Assembly: GCA_030562195.1 (NCBI GenBank)
Contig: CM060201.1
Location: forward strand, 33,462,067-33,526,066
Source of the DNA: Nipponacmea schrenckii
Taxonomy: Eukaryota; Mollusca; Gastropoda; Lottiidae
Direction: 5' to 3'
DNA: 64,000 nt
Below the pieces are notes generated by a model. The model was not told the DNA's origin. It did not search any database and saw nothing but the letters and a program-made list of their open reading frames with translations. This document shows, one piece after another, positions 13,760-26,174 of this stretch (position 1 is the stretch's first letter; every line of letters starts with the position of its first letter). A program made the translations under genes and the position numbers.

Positions 13760-15020
13760 CATTTATTAGTTACCATCTTAGTACAATTCCCCAAAACTAA
13801 GTGTTTTAAATTGTCACTAATTGTAAAGGGCCTTATGTGATAAAGCATAATTTGACATCAAACACAGAAGTCTGATTGAAAGTAGGAATGGTATAAATTT
13901 TCATAGTGCTCTCTACAAATGAAATTAGAAAACCTCTTACAATCCCTTTAATTTCTATGCTTGGACCAATAAGATCATAGGTCTTCTAATTCACCTTATA
14001 TATGAAAGTTGTGTTTTACAGTAATAATATTGTTCTTTGAGCATTGTAAAGAGGTGGTGTTAGGGAAAAAGACTGTGTTATCAAGCATTTCCTTTCTTTA
14101 AGGAAGAACCAATAGCGCTCAATCACTATAGAGTCAGACTTGAGTTCTTACTGTCAATCAAGTTGTAATAGTAATGTAGTGGATCTTTCAATTCATATAA
14201 AGAGAAATCAGAGAAATGTGTTTTCCAGTAAATTGTGGTTGAACAGTAAGTCCAGAGTCATAATAGAGTGTAAATAAAACATGATGTTTGTAATTGACAA
14301 GTCTGGAACAAATTCCTCAGAGACCAGGAACTAACAGTGAATATACCAATACAGTGAGAAAAATAAACACAGAAGATGTCCGACTGATCCTTTAGTTTTC
14401 TACCAATTACTGATTCAATTATCAAACACATGTTAACTCTTAAACTTCATAAGACAACCTAGAGGGTGTAAGTACAGGTGATGACCACAAATTGGGATCA
14501 ACAATCATACAATATCTTTCATAGAAACTCAATAAATGGAATAAAATGACTGGAGATTTATATCCTACTTTTCTGCACCTTCTAGGCTTATGAAAGAAAG
14601 TCAATAAGCCAAGCTCTTGTTATATAATAATAATCTTATTGCATAAGTTACACCACAAGAAAGTGGTCAAAGCAATACAAGAAAACAAACAATCTAGACA
14701 CACTGATGTGAATAAAGACAAAAATACAGAAGTTACCTAGCTGTTTATAAATATTCAATAAAGTCAGCCCTAAGCCAACCTGGAGGGTGTAAACAGGAAA
14801 ATAAATCAAATGTGATATACAGCCTAAAAATTGAAACCAAAAAGGTAACATTAGTAGCCTATGCTGCTACATATTTAAACAGATTGTAAAGACTTAATTG
14901 CAAAGGACCTAATGAGAGTGACATTATCAAGGACTTTGGTGCATATCAGTCTCAGCATCCCCGGACACAAATCTAACATGTAGAAAACCTCTTTACAATC
15001 CCTGTCAGTGTCATTAACAG
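13760..15020. repeat. Gene-free stretch with two copies of the dispersed repeat
   Basis: Parts at 13760-13990 (CCAAAACTAAGTGTTTTAAA, GAAAACCTCTTACAATCCC) and 14890-15020 (GCATCCCCGGACACAAATC, GAAAACCTCTTTACAATCCC) match the element at 1-300. A SINE 3' fragment lies near 14545. Nothing gene-like is seen between them. Confidence 0.4.
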
Positions 15021-15183
15021 AAGTATGTTTCTATAGAACATGTGTCCTAACAAATTATAGATAATAACAACTATGTTACACAGTGTATAACATATAAACT
15101 GGTCATTATATCTATTATATAACTACTGTACCATAATATAATAATATAGACTGCCTTAACAATTAATAATCTGTATAATATAA

Positions 15184-15660
15184 TTAAAGGGATAATAGGC
15201 GTTAGAACGAACATAACATTTTAAGTTCACTCAAATTTGGACAATAACAGTATATATCCGTCAGTGGACTTACCTATACATCAAAATCCCTCTAAAATCC
15301 GATAAATCCCCAAAATAAAGTAGTTAATCATAAAACGCTTGAGCCATCCATCAAGCGATTTTTAAATCGTGTAAATATAAAGGGAAGTAACTCTAACATG
15401 TGAGTTTTCACGCGTCCTTGACCCCTACTGTTGAATTCCACAATGATGTTTTAGCGTTGATTTACCAGACGCTTTTATTCTCAAACTGAATGGAATCGTC
15501 GCTGGCTCACTTTTTTTTTTAAATATTCCGAATATATTTTTATTGTGGCTTTTTAAAATTTGGTAAAGTGTGGGATGCATACTTATTTAACTAATAGTCA
15601 ATATGAAACACAAATATAAGCCGTAGGACGAGTGTATTCTAATGCCTATTATCCCTTTAA
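15184..15660. mobile_element. MITE with 24-bp inverted termini and TTAA flanks
   Basis: Left end TTAA then AGGGATAATAGGCGTTAGAA; right end is the reverse complement with one mismatch, then TTAA at 15657-15660. TTAA at both ends fits a piggyBac-type target duplication, though TTAA could also be part of the terminus. The interior of about 470 bases codes for nothing, so it is non-autonomous. Confidence 0.75.
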
Positions 15661-16254
15661 GCTGGACAGGAAAATTGTGAATTAATGTACTGAACATATT
15701 ATTTACTATACAAAGTTATATACACAAGAGCCATATTGAACTTTGGGGGGGGGGACCATTAAACCAAGAGCCCTTTGACTTTCTTGGAATACCATTTTAA
15801 ACTTTCTTCCAGTTTAATCTTTCTGTTATAAGCGGGACCATTTGACCAAATTTGTGGGCCTTAATGTACCAATTGTTGCTTAGTTCATAATGGACAAAAG
15901 TATCAATGAGTGGTTTTGGCCTTATGTCAGTTATTTGAAAGTATCAAACATATTTCAAGCCTTTACTCAGAGGAATTATGTCTATTTTAATAATGTACTC
16001 CCACACCAAATATATTAAAGAAAGACAGACCCCCCCCCACCCCTCTCCTTTTTTGATTTTTACACTTTATATTAAGGGTACTTCATAATGTTACATTTAA
16101 TTGATTTTTCTTTCCATATATTCACGATAATGGCTTTAAGGACAATTAAACAATGTATACTAAAGTCATGTGACAATAATTAAATATAATTCATGTTTTG
16201 GAAAGGCTGATGAATATCAACAATATTCATAAGATATATCGAAGTTAGAATCTA
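15661..16254. other. Gene-free stretch
   Basis: No gene seen. Short G and C homopolymer runs at about 15746 and 16030 are the only notable features. Confidence 0.4.
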
Positions 16255-16640
16255 CAGTATATGTTCACTTTTAATATTGAGTTCAATCAAAATTGTAGAG
16301 CAATATATAACAATATTAAAACAATGCTCAATACATCATTTGTAAAGTGATATAGAAATACCATTGTTAAAATAGTACTCAATATATCAATTGAAGATCA
16401 ATATAGAAATACCACTGTTAAAGTATTGCTCAATACATCAATTGTAGAGCAATATAGAAATACCACTATTAAAGTAGTGCTCAATACATCAATTGTAGAA
16501 ATACCACTGTTAAAGTAGTGCTCAATACATCAATTGTAGAAATACCACTTTTAAAATAGTGCTCAATACATCAATTGTAAAGTGATAAAGAAATACCACT
16601 GCACTGTTTAATACTACTGCACTGTTAACCTAAGACTTCA
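16255..16640. repeat. 51-bp tandem repeat
   Basis: About seven units marked by GCTCAATACATCAATTGTAG and AATACCACTGTTAAAGTA. Spacing is 51 bases between 16380, 16431 and 16482, then about 40 where a unit lost the GCAATATAGAA segment. Confidence 0.8.
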
Positions 16641-18925
16641 ATACATCAATATAGAGAGATATAGCATATGCTATTAAAACTGACATGCAGAAAAGTTTTA
16701 TGATTCATGTGTTTTGTATGCAATTTTGTAAGATATAAATAGTGAAAGCTTATTTATAAACTTGTTGAAAAATACTTTATTGAATTTCATTTGAGGACTA
16801 ATATTAACTATGAAATATAGGACTTGTATATGAATGATGTCATTCAAAGCCTTGCCAATAATTCAATATGTATGCACATGTGTTTCACATCAGCATAGAA
16901 ATAATTTATCATTTATACAGCTGTTAGTAGGCAATGAATACATACAGGGATTTCCCTCTGTTGAATATCCACCCTTTATTTTCATCCTAATGATTTTCAC
17001 CCAAGTGGTTTCCTCCCCTCAAAATCCTATTATGAAACTGTTGATCTAAGATCACCTTTGAGGCGTACGTGATGTCTCCATTAGACTGAACAAAATACCA
17101 CTAGATAGTGCATGCCCCAATTGAAACCCTCACCAAATACATACATTCAAATGAAATGAATGGAGTTTCAGGTCCTACACTTCTGCACCTCATGCCTACT
17201 TCAAACATGAGCAGAAGTTTGTAGGCCTATGGCTACACAGACAAAGCAAATTTTAATATCATCCTTCCAGGATCAGATTAAAAAATAATCAATGCATATG
17301 TGTCACACATTGGTGTTGAAATTACAAACAATGTGCCACAATGTGATACTCTAGAGTTGCCTTGAAAGCTGTTCACCTATTGTAACATAACTGCAATACA
17401 CTTCTATTGAAGATTGCCAAGATGTATTAACAATGGTGAAGTTTATTCAATATATAATCCTGCACACTGGCAAAAAGTTCTTTAGTGCATATAGGGCAAT
17501 TGGAATTCTGTACGAATAAAATATCCCAAGGTGTATTAGTACAGCGATTAGGCTACAGTAGATCTAAGCGTATGGGTATACCGTATACGGTCTTCCCGGA
17601 CAAAGCACAACCACTCGTTCATTGCTATAAAAATAACTCAGCTCTACTCACCCAAAATAAAAAGTTGAAGGCAAACATCAAATATTTGATACAAGTATGA
17701 CAACTTCCCAAAGCCATTTTTATCCGTTAGATAGTACTCCAAATTTCACAGAAAACACGAAACTAGATCAACCTTTCAAGCTATTTTACTCCGATCACAG
17801 GGCGCAACTCGACTCCTAATCCACAACAGCAACAGGCGGTTTATGGCTTTCTTAACACTCCTTCGACTACTAGATCGCGACAAACCGGAAATTACGTCAC
17901 TAATATAGCAGACGACTCTAGTTCAACAGGTTGCATAAATCCTGATATACAAGAACAGTGGAATGTTGGACAAATTCAGTGCTTTGGTCAGATAAGTTAA
18001 ATAATTATCAAACGATTGGAATTCAAATGCTAGATAAAAGAAAGGAAGATTAAAACGAGGCCAGGAGACGCGCGTGCTTCAGGTAACTATCAAATAGTCG
18101 TCTGCTTCAAAACAAGATGGCGGGCAAACAAAGGCGGGATCAAACTTGACTGTGAATTTCAACTCGGTGGGAATTCCCACCTGAAGCATAAGAAGGCAAT
18201 TACTGCCTTTAACCACGCCCATCGCTTTGTGTTCTTTGATAATCTGAGAAGAAAGACATGAAAACGTTTGACCATTGTGTTGCATCGTCTTAAAAGGCTG
18301 ATTGACCCGTCATTAAAGAATTAATTTCCCAGTTATATCTTTAATATCTTTATGATGCGTCAAAAGATTTGTTAAGCACGTAAGACGTTGCGTAAGGTAT
18401 TGTACTATGCTTTATGGCTATTCATACTCATTGAGATAAAGAAGGAAACGAAAAACCAAATAAGTTTTACATCGTCATGCCTACTTTTTTGCACCTAATG
18501 ATGTGAAGATGGCTTCTCCAGAAATAAACTTTGGTAGACTTGGGCAAATATTGTATGGGATATCAAATTCTTAAGAAACCAAATACGCAATTAGAAAACA
18601 TCGAAATTAATTCAGGCCTAAAATATTTAAGTAGAACAGAAATATGCTGGCCTTACTAATTTGAAATGCCAGTCTCGAGAGAAAGAGTGACCACTAGCTG
18701 TCCAACATTCCTGCCAGACATCGTATTTACTCCTCTAGATGATAAGTTAATTCTTTTAAATCAGCTGGAGGACCTCTTTTCAGAATTAAAATTTAACTTC
18801 AAATTCAAATTGAATCCCGAGACCAGTGGATTCGTGTGGACCATTTCTGGTTTCGATCGTAGAGAACTGTCAATGTACTGGCTAGCAAGTGGTAGATACG
18901 AAACCTCATCTTTTATTGTATGGTT
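16641..18925. other. Gene-free stretch with a CpG-denser island near 17880-18300
   Basis: No gene can be supported. A SINE fragment lies near 17155. At 17885-17899 CCGGAAATTACGTCA joins an ETS site to a CRE half, and at 18112-18124 CAAGATGGCGGG resembles a YY1 promoter site. The open frames at 18079-18285 (minus) and 18666-18986 (plus) resemble no family known to me. Confidence 0.4.
17885..17899 (+). promoter_or_regulatory. ETS-CRE composite motif
   Basis: CCGGAAATTACGTCA, an ETS core followed by an imperfect CRE, within a CpG-denser block that also has a YY1-like CAAGATGGCGGG about 215 bases on. Such motifs are common in housekeeping promoters, but no transcript start or coding exon can be tied to it. 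Confidence 0.25.
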
Positions 18926-19130
18926 GCAGTGGCGGCACCAGCTTTTGGGACAGAGGGTACACATAGTGGGCAGATTGAGGTGGTAGGGGGAGGGGGCAAT
19001 TGTCGATGCGGAATTCAAATACAGCTCCCCTATGGAGGCATCTGAAATGTTGCGACCTATATACACCCTTACCCTTCTGTATTTCCAACCAAGCTTCTGT
19101 TCTGTACCCCAACTGGCACCGCCACAGTTC
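18926..19130. mobile_element. Short MITE with GTGGCGGCACCAG ends
   Basis: Left end GCAGTGGCGGCACCAGC (18926-18942); right end CTGGCACCGCCACAGTTC (19113-19130) is its imperfect inverted copy. About 205 bases long. It interrupts open frames on both strands. Similar GTGGCG ends occur at 19291 and 19487-19501. Confidence 0.6.
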
Positions 19131-20774
19131 AAGCGACTAAAAACTCATTGATTCTGAACTAGAACCTATTACCAACGGCTCATTAAGATACCAGCTTGAA
19201 GGTGATAAACTTTAGATAAACCTCTAGTCTAATATCTTCACATCAAATACAAGGCCACGATTGTAACAACTTCTTGAAGACCCTATCATGTGGCGGCTCT
19301 AGTGGCATAAAATTTTTAACAAATTTAAATATATGATTTTTATAAATTTTGGGTTTTAAAAAATTACGATATTCCTTGGGAGAGAAAAAAGAAGCCGGTG
19401 AAAGCCTATGTCACTTCTTCAGATCTACAGTAAGTTGTCACCTCATTCAGTCTTATCTGCCCCTATTTGTGTGTACTCCTAGCATCGGAGGGTGGCGTCG
19501 CCACTGTTCATATCTCAAGTATCTTTTTTTTTTATCTTAAATGCTCTAAATGGCCGTGGCGGAAATCGTTTGATATTTTATATATCTTACAATCATCTAG
19601 AGTGTTACGTCTTATCTGCTGAACTTTTTGCGATATTGGATATCATTACTATGTGAGGCAGAGAAATGAACCATCAAGATGTTGGGCTCTATTTGATGAA
19701 GGATATAAGAATAAAGAATAAAGCTTGTACACCCCGAATACTGCATCTCGGTAATTCATAATATACGGGGGTTTACTCTCTGATATGCATTCTTAAGACA
19801 TGCTGGAATATCAATATTGAGCTACATGATAAAATGGAATACTAAAAAGGTTTTTTTACAATCCACTGTTCTGTACCTTTTGGGCTATTAAATAAATATA
19901 ATATATAATTTTACTGTTACGCATGTAATTGGACTATTAAATAAACTAGGGTTTTATAATGTTATCCAATGGTACACAGCTCGATAAAATAATTGTTGTC
20001 TGGAAAAGAAGATGAATGAAAGAGTTACGTTCCATCGAAAGTTTTAGATGTGGTCTGAAAATTTAATTTGGTTTACCTCCCTTTATCAAAATTATAGAAA
20101 GCTAACATACGTCAGATAGGTCTTTTGAATCCGACTCCCAGTTTTGGGGTTTTTAAGGTATGAAGGAAATGGAAAGAAATGAATTTAAGCCCCTTCTTTT
20201 TATCCACCTAATTGAATTATTGAAGATGGATAATGCCATTCATTGAACAATATGAAAGCTTGCCACAACTTCAACATTCGCCCACACAGTCGCGATTTTA
20301 CTCGCCCCACCTCCAGTTCCCACTAAAATAGAGACTGTTCCTGCTTTATACAGATTTTAAGAGATTCTGTTACTTTATGACACCAGCTAAGCTCCCTGAT
20401 GAGAATTCACTCATATTGACCTTTCTTGAGAACTGAAATTTTATGTTCATGCTAAGACCTATTATCCGTTTAAAAGGTATTATCTATTGATGGTAAATAG
20501 ATCTAAAACAATTGGTTAGTATATACTATCAGGGTGAAATCTTTTGATCTGATCTTCACAATAGTAAATACAATATAGACCAGGGAACTCTTGACTTTGA
20601 TTTTAAATCTTTATGATGGTCATTGGTGTGCTATTTTCCTAGCCTGTTGTTGTTTTCAGCGAATGTGTATAGATAGGTGCATGTAGGTTTGCACATCGTG
20701 TTTCTAACATTAACCTTAAGATAATAATTCGCCATTTGTATGATCGATCATACTTAACAAAAACAAAATAATAA
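19131..20774. other. Gene-free stretch downstream of the GPR19-like gene
   Basis: Only remnants of GTGGCG-type termini (19291, 19487-19501) are seen; nothing gene-like. Confidence 0.4.
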
Positions 20775-20825
20775 GAATGGAGTTTTACGTCCTACTCTTT
20801 TGTACCATGTGATCTGAGACGGACA
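20775..20825 (-). mobile_element. SINE family A 3'-end fragment downstream of the GPR19-like gene
   Basis: GAATGGAGTTTTACGTCC then TACTCTTTTGTACC. It is the same 3' motif as in the complete copy at 26175, and lies about 170 bases past the receptor's poly(A) signal. Confidence 0.5.
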
Positions 20826-20990
20826 AAGTACATTTCAGTTAGTGTTTCTGGAATCCACAGACTGTAAAAAAAAACTGATCTAAACGATTGTTCCTCTAAC
20901 ATTACCTATATAATAGGTAATATAACTATATCATATAAAAGGCGTGTATTTGTTTCCGTAAAGCATGGAACACAACATATGTAAAATATA

Positions 20991-20996
20991 TTTATT
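20991..20996 (-). terminator. Poly(A) signal AATAAA of the GPR19-like gene
   Basis: On the minus strand AATAAA lies 12 bases after the TAA stop of the receptor, giving a very short 3'UTR if used. The surrounding DNA is AT-rich, so a chance hexamer is possible, but the position suits the gene. Confidence 0.5.
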
Positions 20997-21008
20997 ATAA
21001 AAAAAACG

Positions 21009-22181
21009 TTACATATAATTGGAAATCGGCGCCCCTGAAAGAGGCCAAATACTTTTCTCAACCTGTTGCGCTCGATTGAATGCCTGAGACGGAGATTGTG
21101 GTAAAGTCGTCATTTCACTGATTCCGATTGGCTCCATTATACCAACGTGGTTCTTTTTTCCCAGAGAACTGGCATTGGTAATGGCGTATCGGTTGCTACG
21201 GTAACAGTTCATGGTCGACATGCAAAACACTTCTTTACAACCACGCCGGAAGTTGGAATTGTAACATAGATAAATTAACGGTTTGCCAACACCGTTACTC
21301 AATACTAACAGCGCAACAAACACAAATATTGTCGGATCGGTGAAAGCATTTTGATCGAAACAAAACCACAACTGGACGATATAAAAGGGCAGATAACTGA
21401 GTATAGACGTATATGAAACTATAATTAACATTTTCACCATTTTAACTTTCGTTCTAGGAACAGGGTTGGTGGTTCTTTGCACTGGTCGAGGACCTATCCC
21501 CGTTCTCCAGATGTGTTTAAAAACTCGGGTATAACCTATCGCCATGATCAGTAACGGAATTACAAACTGACAAATCACAATACACAGTGTATAAACTATT
21601 CCCGGCCATTCCGTAACCGGAATATAGGTTGGACACACTTTAGTGTTATTTCGGGATGGCGAGTCGGTCACCTCAAAGAAATAAATGTTAAAGCAGCACA
21701 ATATTGCCGCAAACGACCAACTGAATGCTATAAGTTTTTTGGCAGTTCCTCTTGTCACTTTAAAACTGAGGGGATAAATGATGGTATAAAACCGGTCTAT
21801 ACAAATGGACACCATGACAAAAATATTGGCACAAGGCACAAGATACTGAATAAAACGGACGAATTTACACAGAAGTGGACCAGCTACCCACTTGTTAGTG
21901 GTGATCCGAGTTGCTATTAAAGGCACACAGATTACGACTGCAGTTAGATCAGCACAGGCTAGCGACACAATAAAATAATTCGTCGTAGACTGCATTCGTC
22001 GGCTTCGATGTATGACGACACAGACAAGGATATTACCGAGAACTGCTAATATCCAGAGTATGATTAACGTTATAATCTCCAGCACGATTTGTCCGACTAA
22101 ACGATCCTGATCCAATCCGACCACAGATTGATCCGGTTCGAGTACAGGGGTTATTGATGTTGTGTTGGGAACTTCCGACAT
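21009..22181 (-). CDS. GPR19: GPR19-like rhodopsin-class G-protein-coupled receptor, single coding exon
   Basis: A 390-residue seven-transmembrane receptor for the plasma membrane. Seen: GN at 49-50 (TM1), LACAD at 74-78 with Asp78 (TM2), Trp98, Cys105 and Cys183 (the usual TM3-ECL2 disulfide pair), DRF at 129-131 in place of DRY, Trp155 (TM4), Pro209 (TM5), SYLP at 262-265 in place of CWxP, and KPLIY at 300-304 in place of NPxxY. N-glycosylation sequons lie at Asn6 and Asn178. From memory, vertebrate GPR19 shares DRFYTI, YPLSFKV, VPRTKVK, the KP-x-x-Y variant, FRRG and a tail with FCMS-x-M-x-CYRSN and KKN-x-VGI; this tail match separates GPR19 from other family-A receptors. An in-frame TAG lies two codons before the ATG, which has A at -3, so the start is firm. 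The coding region has no intron. GPR19 is essentially an orphan receptor (adropin has been proposed as a ligand), so no ligand is assigned here. Confidence 0.93.
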   Translation of the reverse strand: MSEVPNTTSITPVLEPDQSVVGLDQDRLVGQIVLEIITLIILWILAVLGNILVCVVIHRSRRMQSTTNYFIVSLACADLTAVVICVPLIATRITTNKWVAGPLLCKFVRFIQYLVPCANIFVMVSICIDRFYTIIYPLSFKVTRGTAKKLIAFSWSFAAILCCFNIYFFEVTDSPSRNNTKVCPTYIPVTEWPGIVYTLCIVICQFVIPLLIMAIGYTRVFKHIWRTGIGPRPVQRTTNPVPRTKVKMVKMLIIVSYTSILSYLPFYIVQLWFCFDQNAFTDPTIFVFVALLVLSNGVGKPLIYLCYNSNFRRGCKEVFCMSTMNCYRSNRYAITNASSLGKKNHVGIMEPIGISEMTTLPQSPSQAFNRAQQVEKSIWPLSGAPISNYM

Positions 22182-22273
22182 TTTCTAATTTTGTCTGTTT
22201 CGTCATCGTTTCAGTACCACTTCATCATCATTACTGACTGAAACGTCATTATGAAACGTCATCATCTGGTAAA
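22182..22273 (-). other. Candidate 5'UTR part of the GPR19-like coding exon, with splice acceptor
   Basis: Reading the minus strand toward the ATG, a pyrimidine-rich tract ending TATATTTCAG closes at 22274, so an exon could begin at 22273 and carry about 92 bases of leader. That would place one or more non-coding exons further upstream, at higher coordinates. Donor-like minus-strand sites occur at about 24108, 26520 and 26604, but none can be chosen from sequence alone. Confidence 0.35.
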
Positions 22274-22599
22274 CTGAAATATAAAGGTACATGTTAATGA
22301 ATTAATTATTATAATTATAAAAAACAGATGTCTTACTAATTAGTTCAGCACGACCGATTTGATGCCTCGGGACCAACATGGTTGAAAACCCTGCTGCTAA
22401 GTCGGTTAAGCTGCTTAACTCTGCCTTCAATGACTTCCGTCATGTTAATGAGATAAAATATTTTTAAATTTAGACTGAAATAAAGAAAGGCCAACATTTT
22501 GTTTTGCAATTATTAATTTTTGGATACGGCTAAAATAAAATCTTTATTCACAACATAAAGACAAACACCCTTTAAATTGTTGATAGGGTTGTTTATTAT

Positions 22600-23790
22600 G
22601 TAATAATCTGTTATTACACAACGTTTCGACAAGATACATTAATTGTTGAAGACTTGCTTTATATATGTAACTATCTGTTTTATATAACACAACGTTTCGA
22701 CAAGATACTTTAATTGTTGTAGACTTGCTTTATATATGTAACAATCTGTTTTATATAACACAACGTTTCGACAAGATACTTTAATTGTTGAAGACTTGCT
22801 TTATATATGTAACAATCTGTTTTATATAACACAACGTTTCGACAAGATACTTTAATTGTTGTAGACTTGCTTTATATATGTAACAATCTGTTTTATATAA
22901 CACAACGTTTCGACAAGATACTTTTAATTGTTGTAGACTTGCTTTATATATGTAACTATCTGTTTTATATAACACAACGTTTCGACAAGATACTTTAATT
23001 GTTGTAGACTTGCTTTATATATGTAACTATCTGTTTTATATAACACAACGTTTCGACAAGATACTTTAATTGTTGTAGACTTGCTTTATATATGTAACAA
23101 TCTGTTTTATATAACACAACGTTTCGACAAGATACTTTAATTGTTGTAGACTTGCTTTATATATGTAACAATCTGTTTTATATAACACAACGTTTCGACA
23201 AGATACTTTAATTGTTGTAGACTTGCTTTATATATGTAACAATCTGTTTTATATAACACAACGTTTCGACAAGATACTTTTATTGTTGAAGACTTGCTTT
23301 ATATTGTAACAATCTGTTTTATATAAACAAGTTTCGACAAAATACATTAATTATTGTATACTTGCTAAGTAACTATTTGTTTTATATGAAACAATGTTTC
23401 GACAAGATACATTAATTTTTTGGATACTTGCTGTGTATATGTAACAATCTGTTTTATATGAAACAATGTTTCGACAAGATACATTAATTGTTGTTTACTT
23501 GCTAGATATATGTAACAATCTATGTTATATGAAACAATGTTTCGAAAAGATACATTAATTTTTTGGATACTTGCTGTGTATATGTAACAGTCTGTTTTAT
23601 ATGAAACAATGTTTCGACAGATACATTAATTATTGATACTTGCTAAGTAACTATTTGTTTTATATGAAACAATGTTTCGACAAGATACATTAATTGTTGA
23701 ATACTTGCTATGTATATGTAACAATTTGTTTTATACGAAACAATGTTTCGACAAGATACATTTATTGTTGTATACATACTGTATATATGA
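22600..23790. repeat. 71-bp minisatellite upstream of the GPR19-like gene
   Basis: About 17 units of 71 bases with AACACAACGTTTCGACAAGA and TTTAATTGTTGTAGACTTGC. Units at 22620-23290 are almost identical; those at 23290-23790 are diverged (AAACAATGTTTCGACAAG) and carry deletions. The array begins about 420 bases before the receptor ATG, so it may lie in its promoter or first intron. The open frame at 22781-22975 is an artefact. Confidence 0.95.
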
Positions 23791-25632
23791 AACAATCTGT
23801 TTCAATGAAATATATAATAGAATAATGAATATTACATAATTTAGTATAAAAATCCTGACACGCTCTTTGAAATCATTAGATAGAAACCGAGATCAAATTA
23901 CTGACTAAGAGTATATTACATAAATAATAAAATACGAAGTCGCTAATTTACATTTAGAAATACAATATCCATTACACGAGTATTAAAAAATCGGTAATAT
24001 CTACATTTGTTCGAGTTCTGTGAAAAAATCTAGGCGAGACAAGTCATGTTTATCACTGACTTGACTTTAAAATAGAAATACAAAGTAATTAAACCGTTAA
24101 ATGACATACCTTTAGAAAATAAATGATAAAATTGGTGACAGGCTTGCCCCAACTGGAGTAGGCTACTTGTGCTAATGATATAAAAAAAGAAGACGAGCCA
24201 GGTTGATACGAGATCAAGTCAACCCTGGAGTTGAAGCAGTCTGACTATGATTAATAGAAATCCATATATCAATCTCTGGTCCATATTGATCCAACCGTTA
24301 ATGTAACTAATTATTATATTATTCAATAAATAAGCCACTTTCTATGTTTGATCAGTTACCATGGGAACGTTTTTTTTTTCATTATAAGTCAGCCATATAA
24401 AAAAATATAGAAAGTGAGTTTTTAAAAATGCTACGATTTGGCTAGTTGTTAAACATTTGCATCTTTTTTGTTTCATCAAAAGATTATCAGAAAATTAATC
24501 GTAGCAGCAATGGAATGTTATTTATAAGTATATACTACGATCTGGTTTCAGAAGAAAGTGTCCTTTTATGATGCAAACAATTTTTTTTATACAATTTTCG
24601 TTGTAAGTTCGTTACAGTTTGTTTATCTCTACAATATTCTGTCTTCGATATTTTCACTCAGGTCCTTTTTCAACGGAATATAATGTGTTTTTACATATTA
24701 AATCGCCTAAGTGTTTATACCTAATATGAAAGCGTTATAATTTGTCCTGAGCGCAACAATGTAAATTAGCCTGACATTGTATCGATTGTTGATAACACGT
24801 GAATGGGCTGTTATAGACTGGTAATTACTGGGTATTTAAACCAGGTGATAAACTGTTCATCCTGAACTACCTAAACGACACAATTTCTTGAACCAATTCA
24901 ATATTAAATTGCGAAGCCTTTCTCTTTCCATGGGAATAAATATTCAATCCTTAAGCAGTAAGAACTGCCCTTTAAAAGTAGAATCTTATATTAAAAAACT
25001 GGGTAAGATTAATACCCCAGGTTGAAGAACTTTCCGGAAGGTTAGTAATGAATTTAATTAACCTTCAACATCAAAGAAAATTGACTCCATAGGTAAAAGG
25101 TTAATAATGGTTAAGATCGCTTGATTCCAGTACTTTCCATGAGACTTGATTAATGGTTTTTGTGTCTGCTTTCGTGTGATGAGAATATGGCCTTAAACTG
25201 GCTGCAGATTGGAAGGTTTCTTGTGACATTTTGAGTAAGGGGTGATAAGCAAAGAAACCATGGTGATCCTGATAACGATTGATATTATTGGTAATTTGAT
25301 AAGACTCTGTTTTAGTTCACACAGTTATTGAGAAATTAAACAGAAATAATCCCGTCTTTTCTTCGCTTTCTTCCCTTTATTTCATTCGCTTTTTTTTTGT
25401 TTTCTCGTCTGTTCACCTTATATCCCACCTTCTCGCCTTTACCTTGCTCTCTTTTCTTACTTTTCTCGCCTTTTCACCTTATTCCCGACATTTCGGTCAT
25501 TCTTCTTCTTCCCAATTACTTCTCTACTTCTCATGTCATACATTCAAACTTTCATTCAACATCAGGTGCAATCAGGTGAATGCTTATTATTGTTTGATTA
25601 CTATTATATAATATAATAATATTATATTTAAG
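23791..25632. other. Gene-free stretch
   Basis: No gene. A minus-strand donor-like AAAG|GTATGT at about 24108 could end a leader exon of the GPR19-like gene. A pyrimidine-rich tract runs from about 25352 to 25560. Confidence 0.4.
25352..25560 (+). other. Polypyrimidine tract
   Basis: Roughly 200 bases dominated by C and T (for example CTCGCCTTTTCACC repeats). It resembles a degenerate simple repeat; no role can be assigned. Confidence 0.5.
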
Positions 25633-26155
25633 GGTGGTAACTGTTGCATAGAAACATTGGTCATCATCTAACACTAATGATATAGATTGTGGTTCACTGG
25701 TGTACTATTGCTTGTTTATAAAAACACCAAACATCACTTTACTATGGTTATATTCGTAACTGTGGTCAACTAGTGTTATATTGTCGGTTTTACAAACACT
25801 AGACATCACCTAACTCTGGGTTATATTCTAGAGAGTGGTCCACTTGTGTTATATTGTCTGTTTATACAAACACCAGACATCACCTAACTCTGGGTTATAT
25901 TCTAGAGAGTGGTCCACTTGTGTTATATTGTCTGTTTATACAAACACCAGACATCACCTAACTCTGGGAAATATTCTAGAGGGTGGCCCACTGGTGTGCT
26001 ATTGTTTATTGAAAGAAACACCAGGCATCACCTAACTCTGGGTTACATTCTAGAGGGTGGCCCACTGTTATCCTATTGTCGGTTATACCAGGCATCACAT
26101 TACTCCAGGTTATACAATAAAGTGACCCACTGGTGTTCTATAGTCGGTTTTATCA
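25633..26155. repeat. 74-bp tandem repeat
   Basis: About seven units marked by ACACCAGACATCACCTAACT, GGTTATATTCTAGAGAGTGG and CACTTGTGTTATATTGTC. The two central units are identical over 74 bases; the outer ones are diverged. Related units recur at 44990-45230. Confidence 0.9.
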
Positions 26156-26174
26156 CATCAGAACATTGTCGTAA

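Noticed and set aside
18666..18986. 106-codon plus-strand frame
   Set aside because: Its last part lies in the MITE at 18926-19130, and the first part resembles no family and has no splice context.
22600..23790. CRISPR-like regular repeats
   Set aside because: Units are contiguous with no variable spacers, and the DNA is eukaryotic. The same holds for the 29-, 33- and 40-bp arrays.
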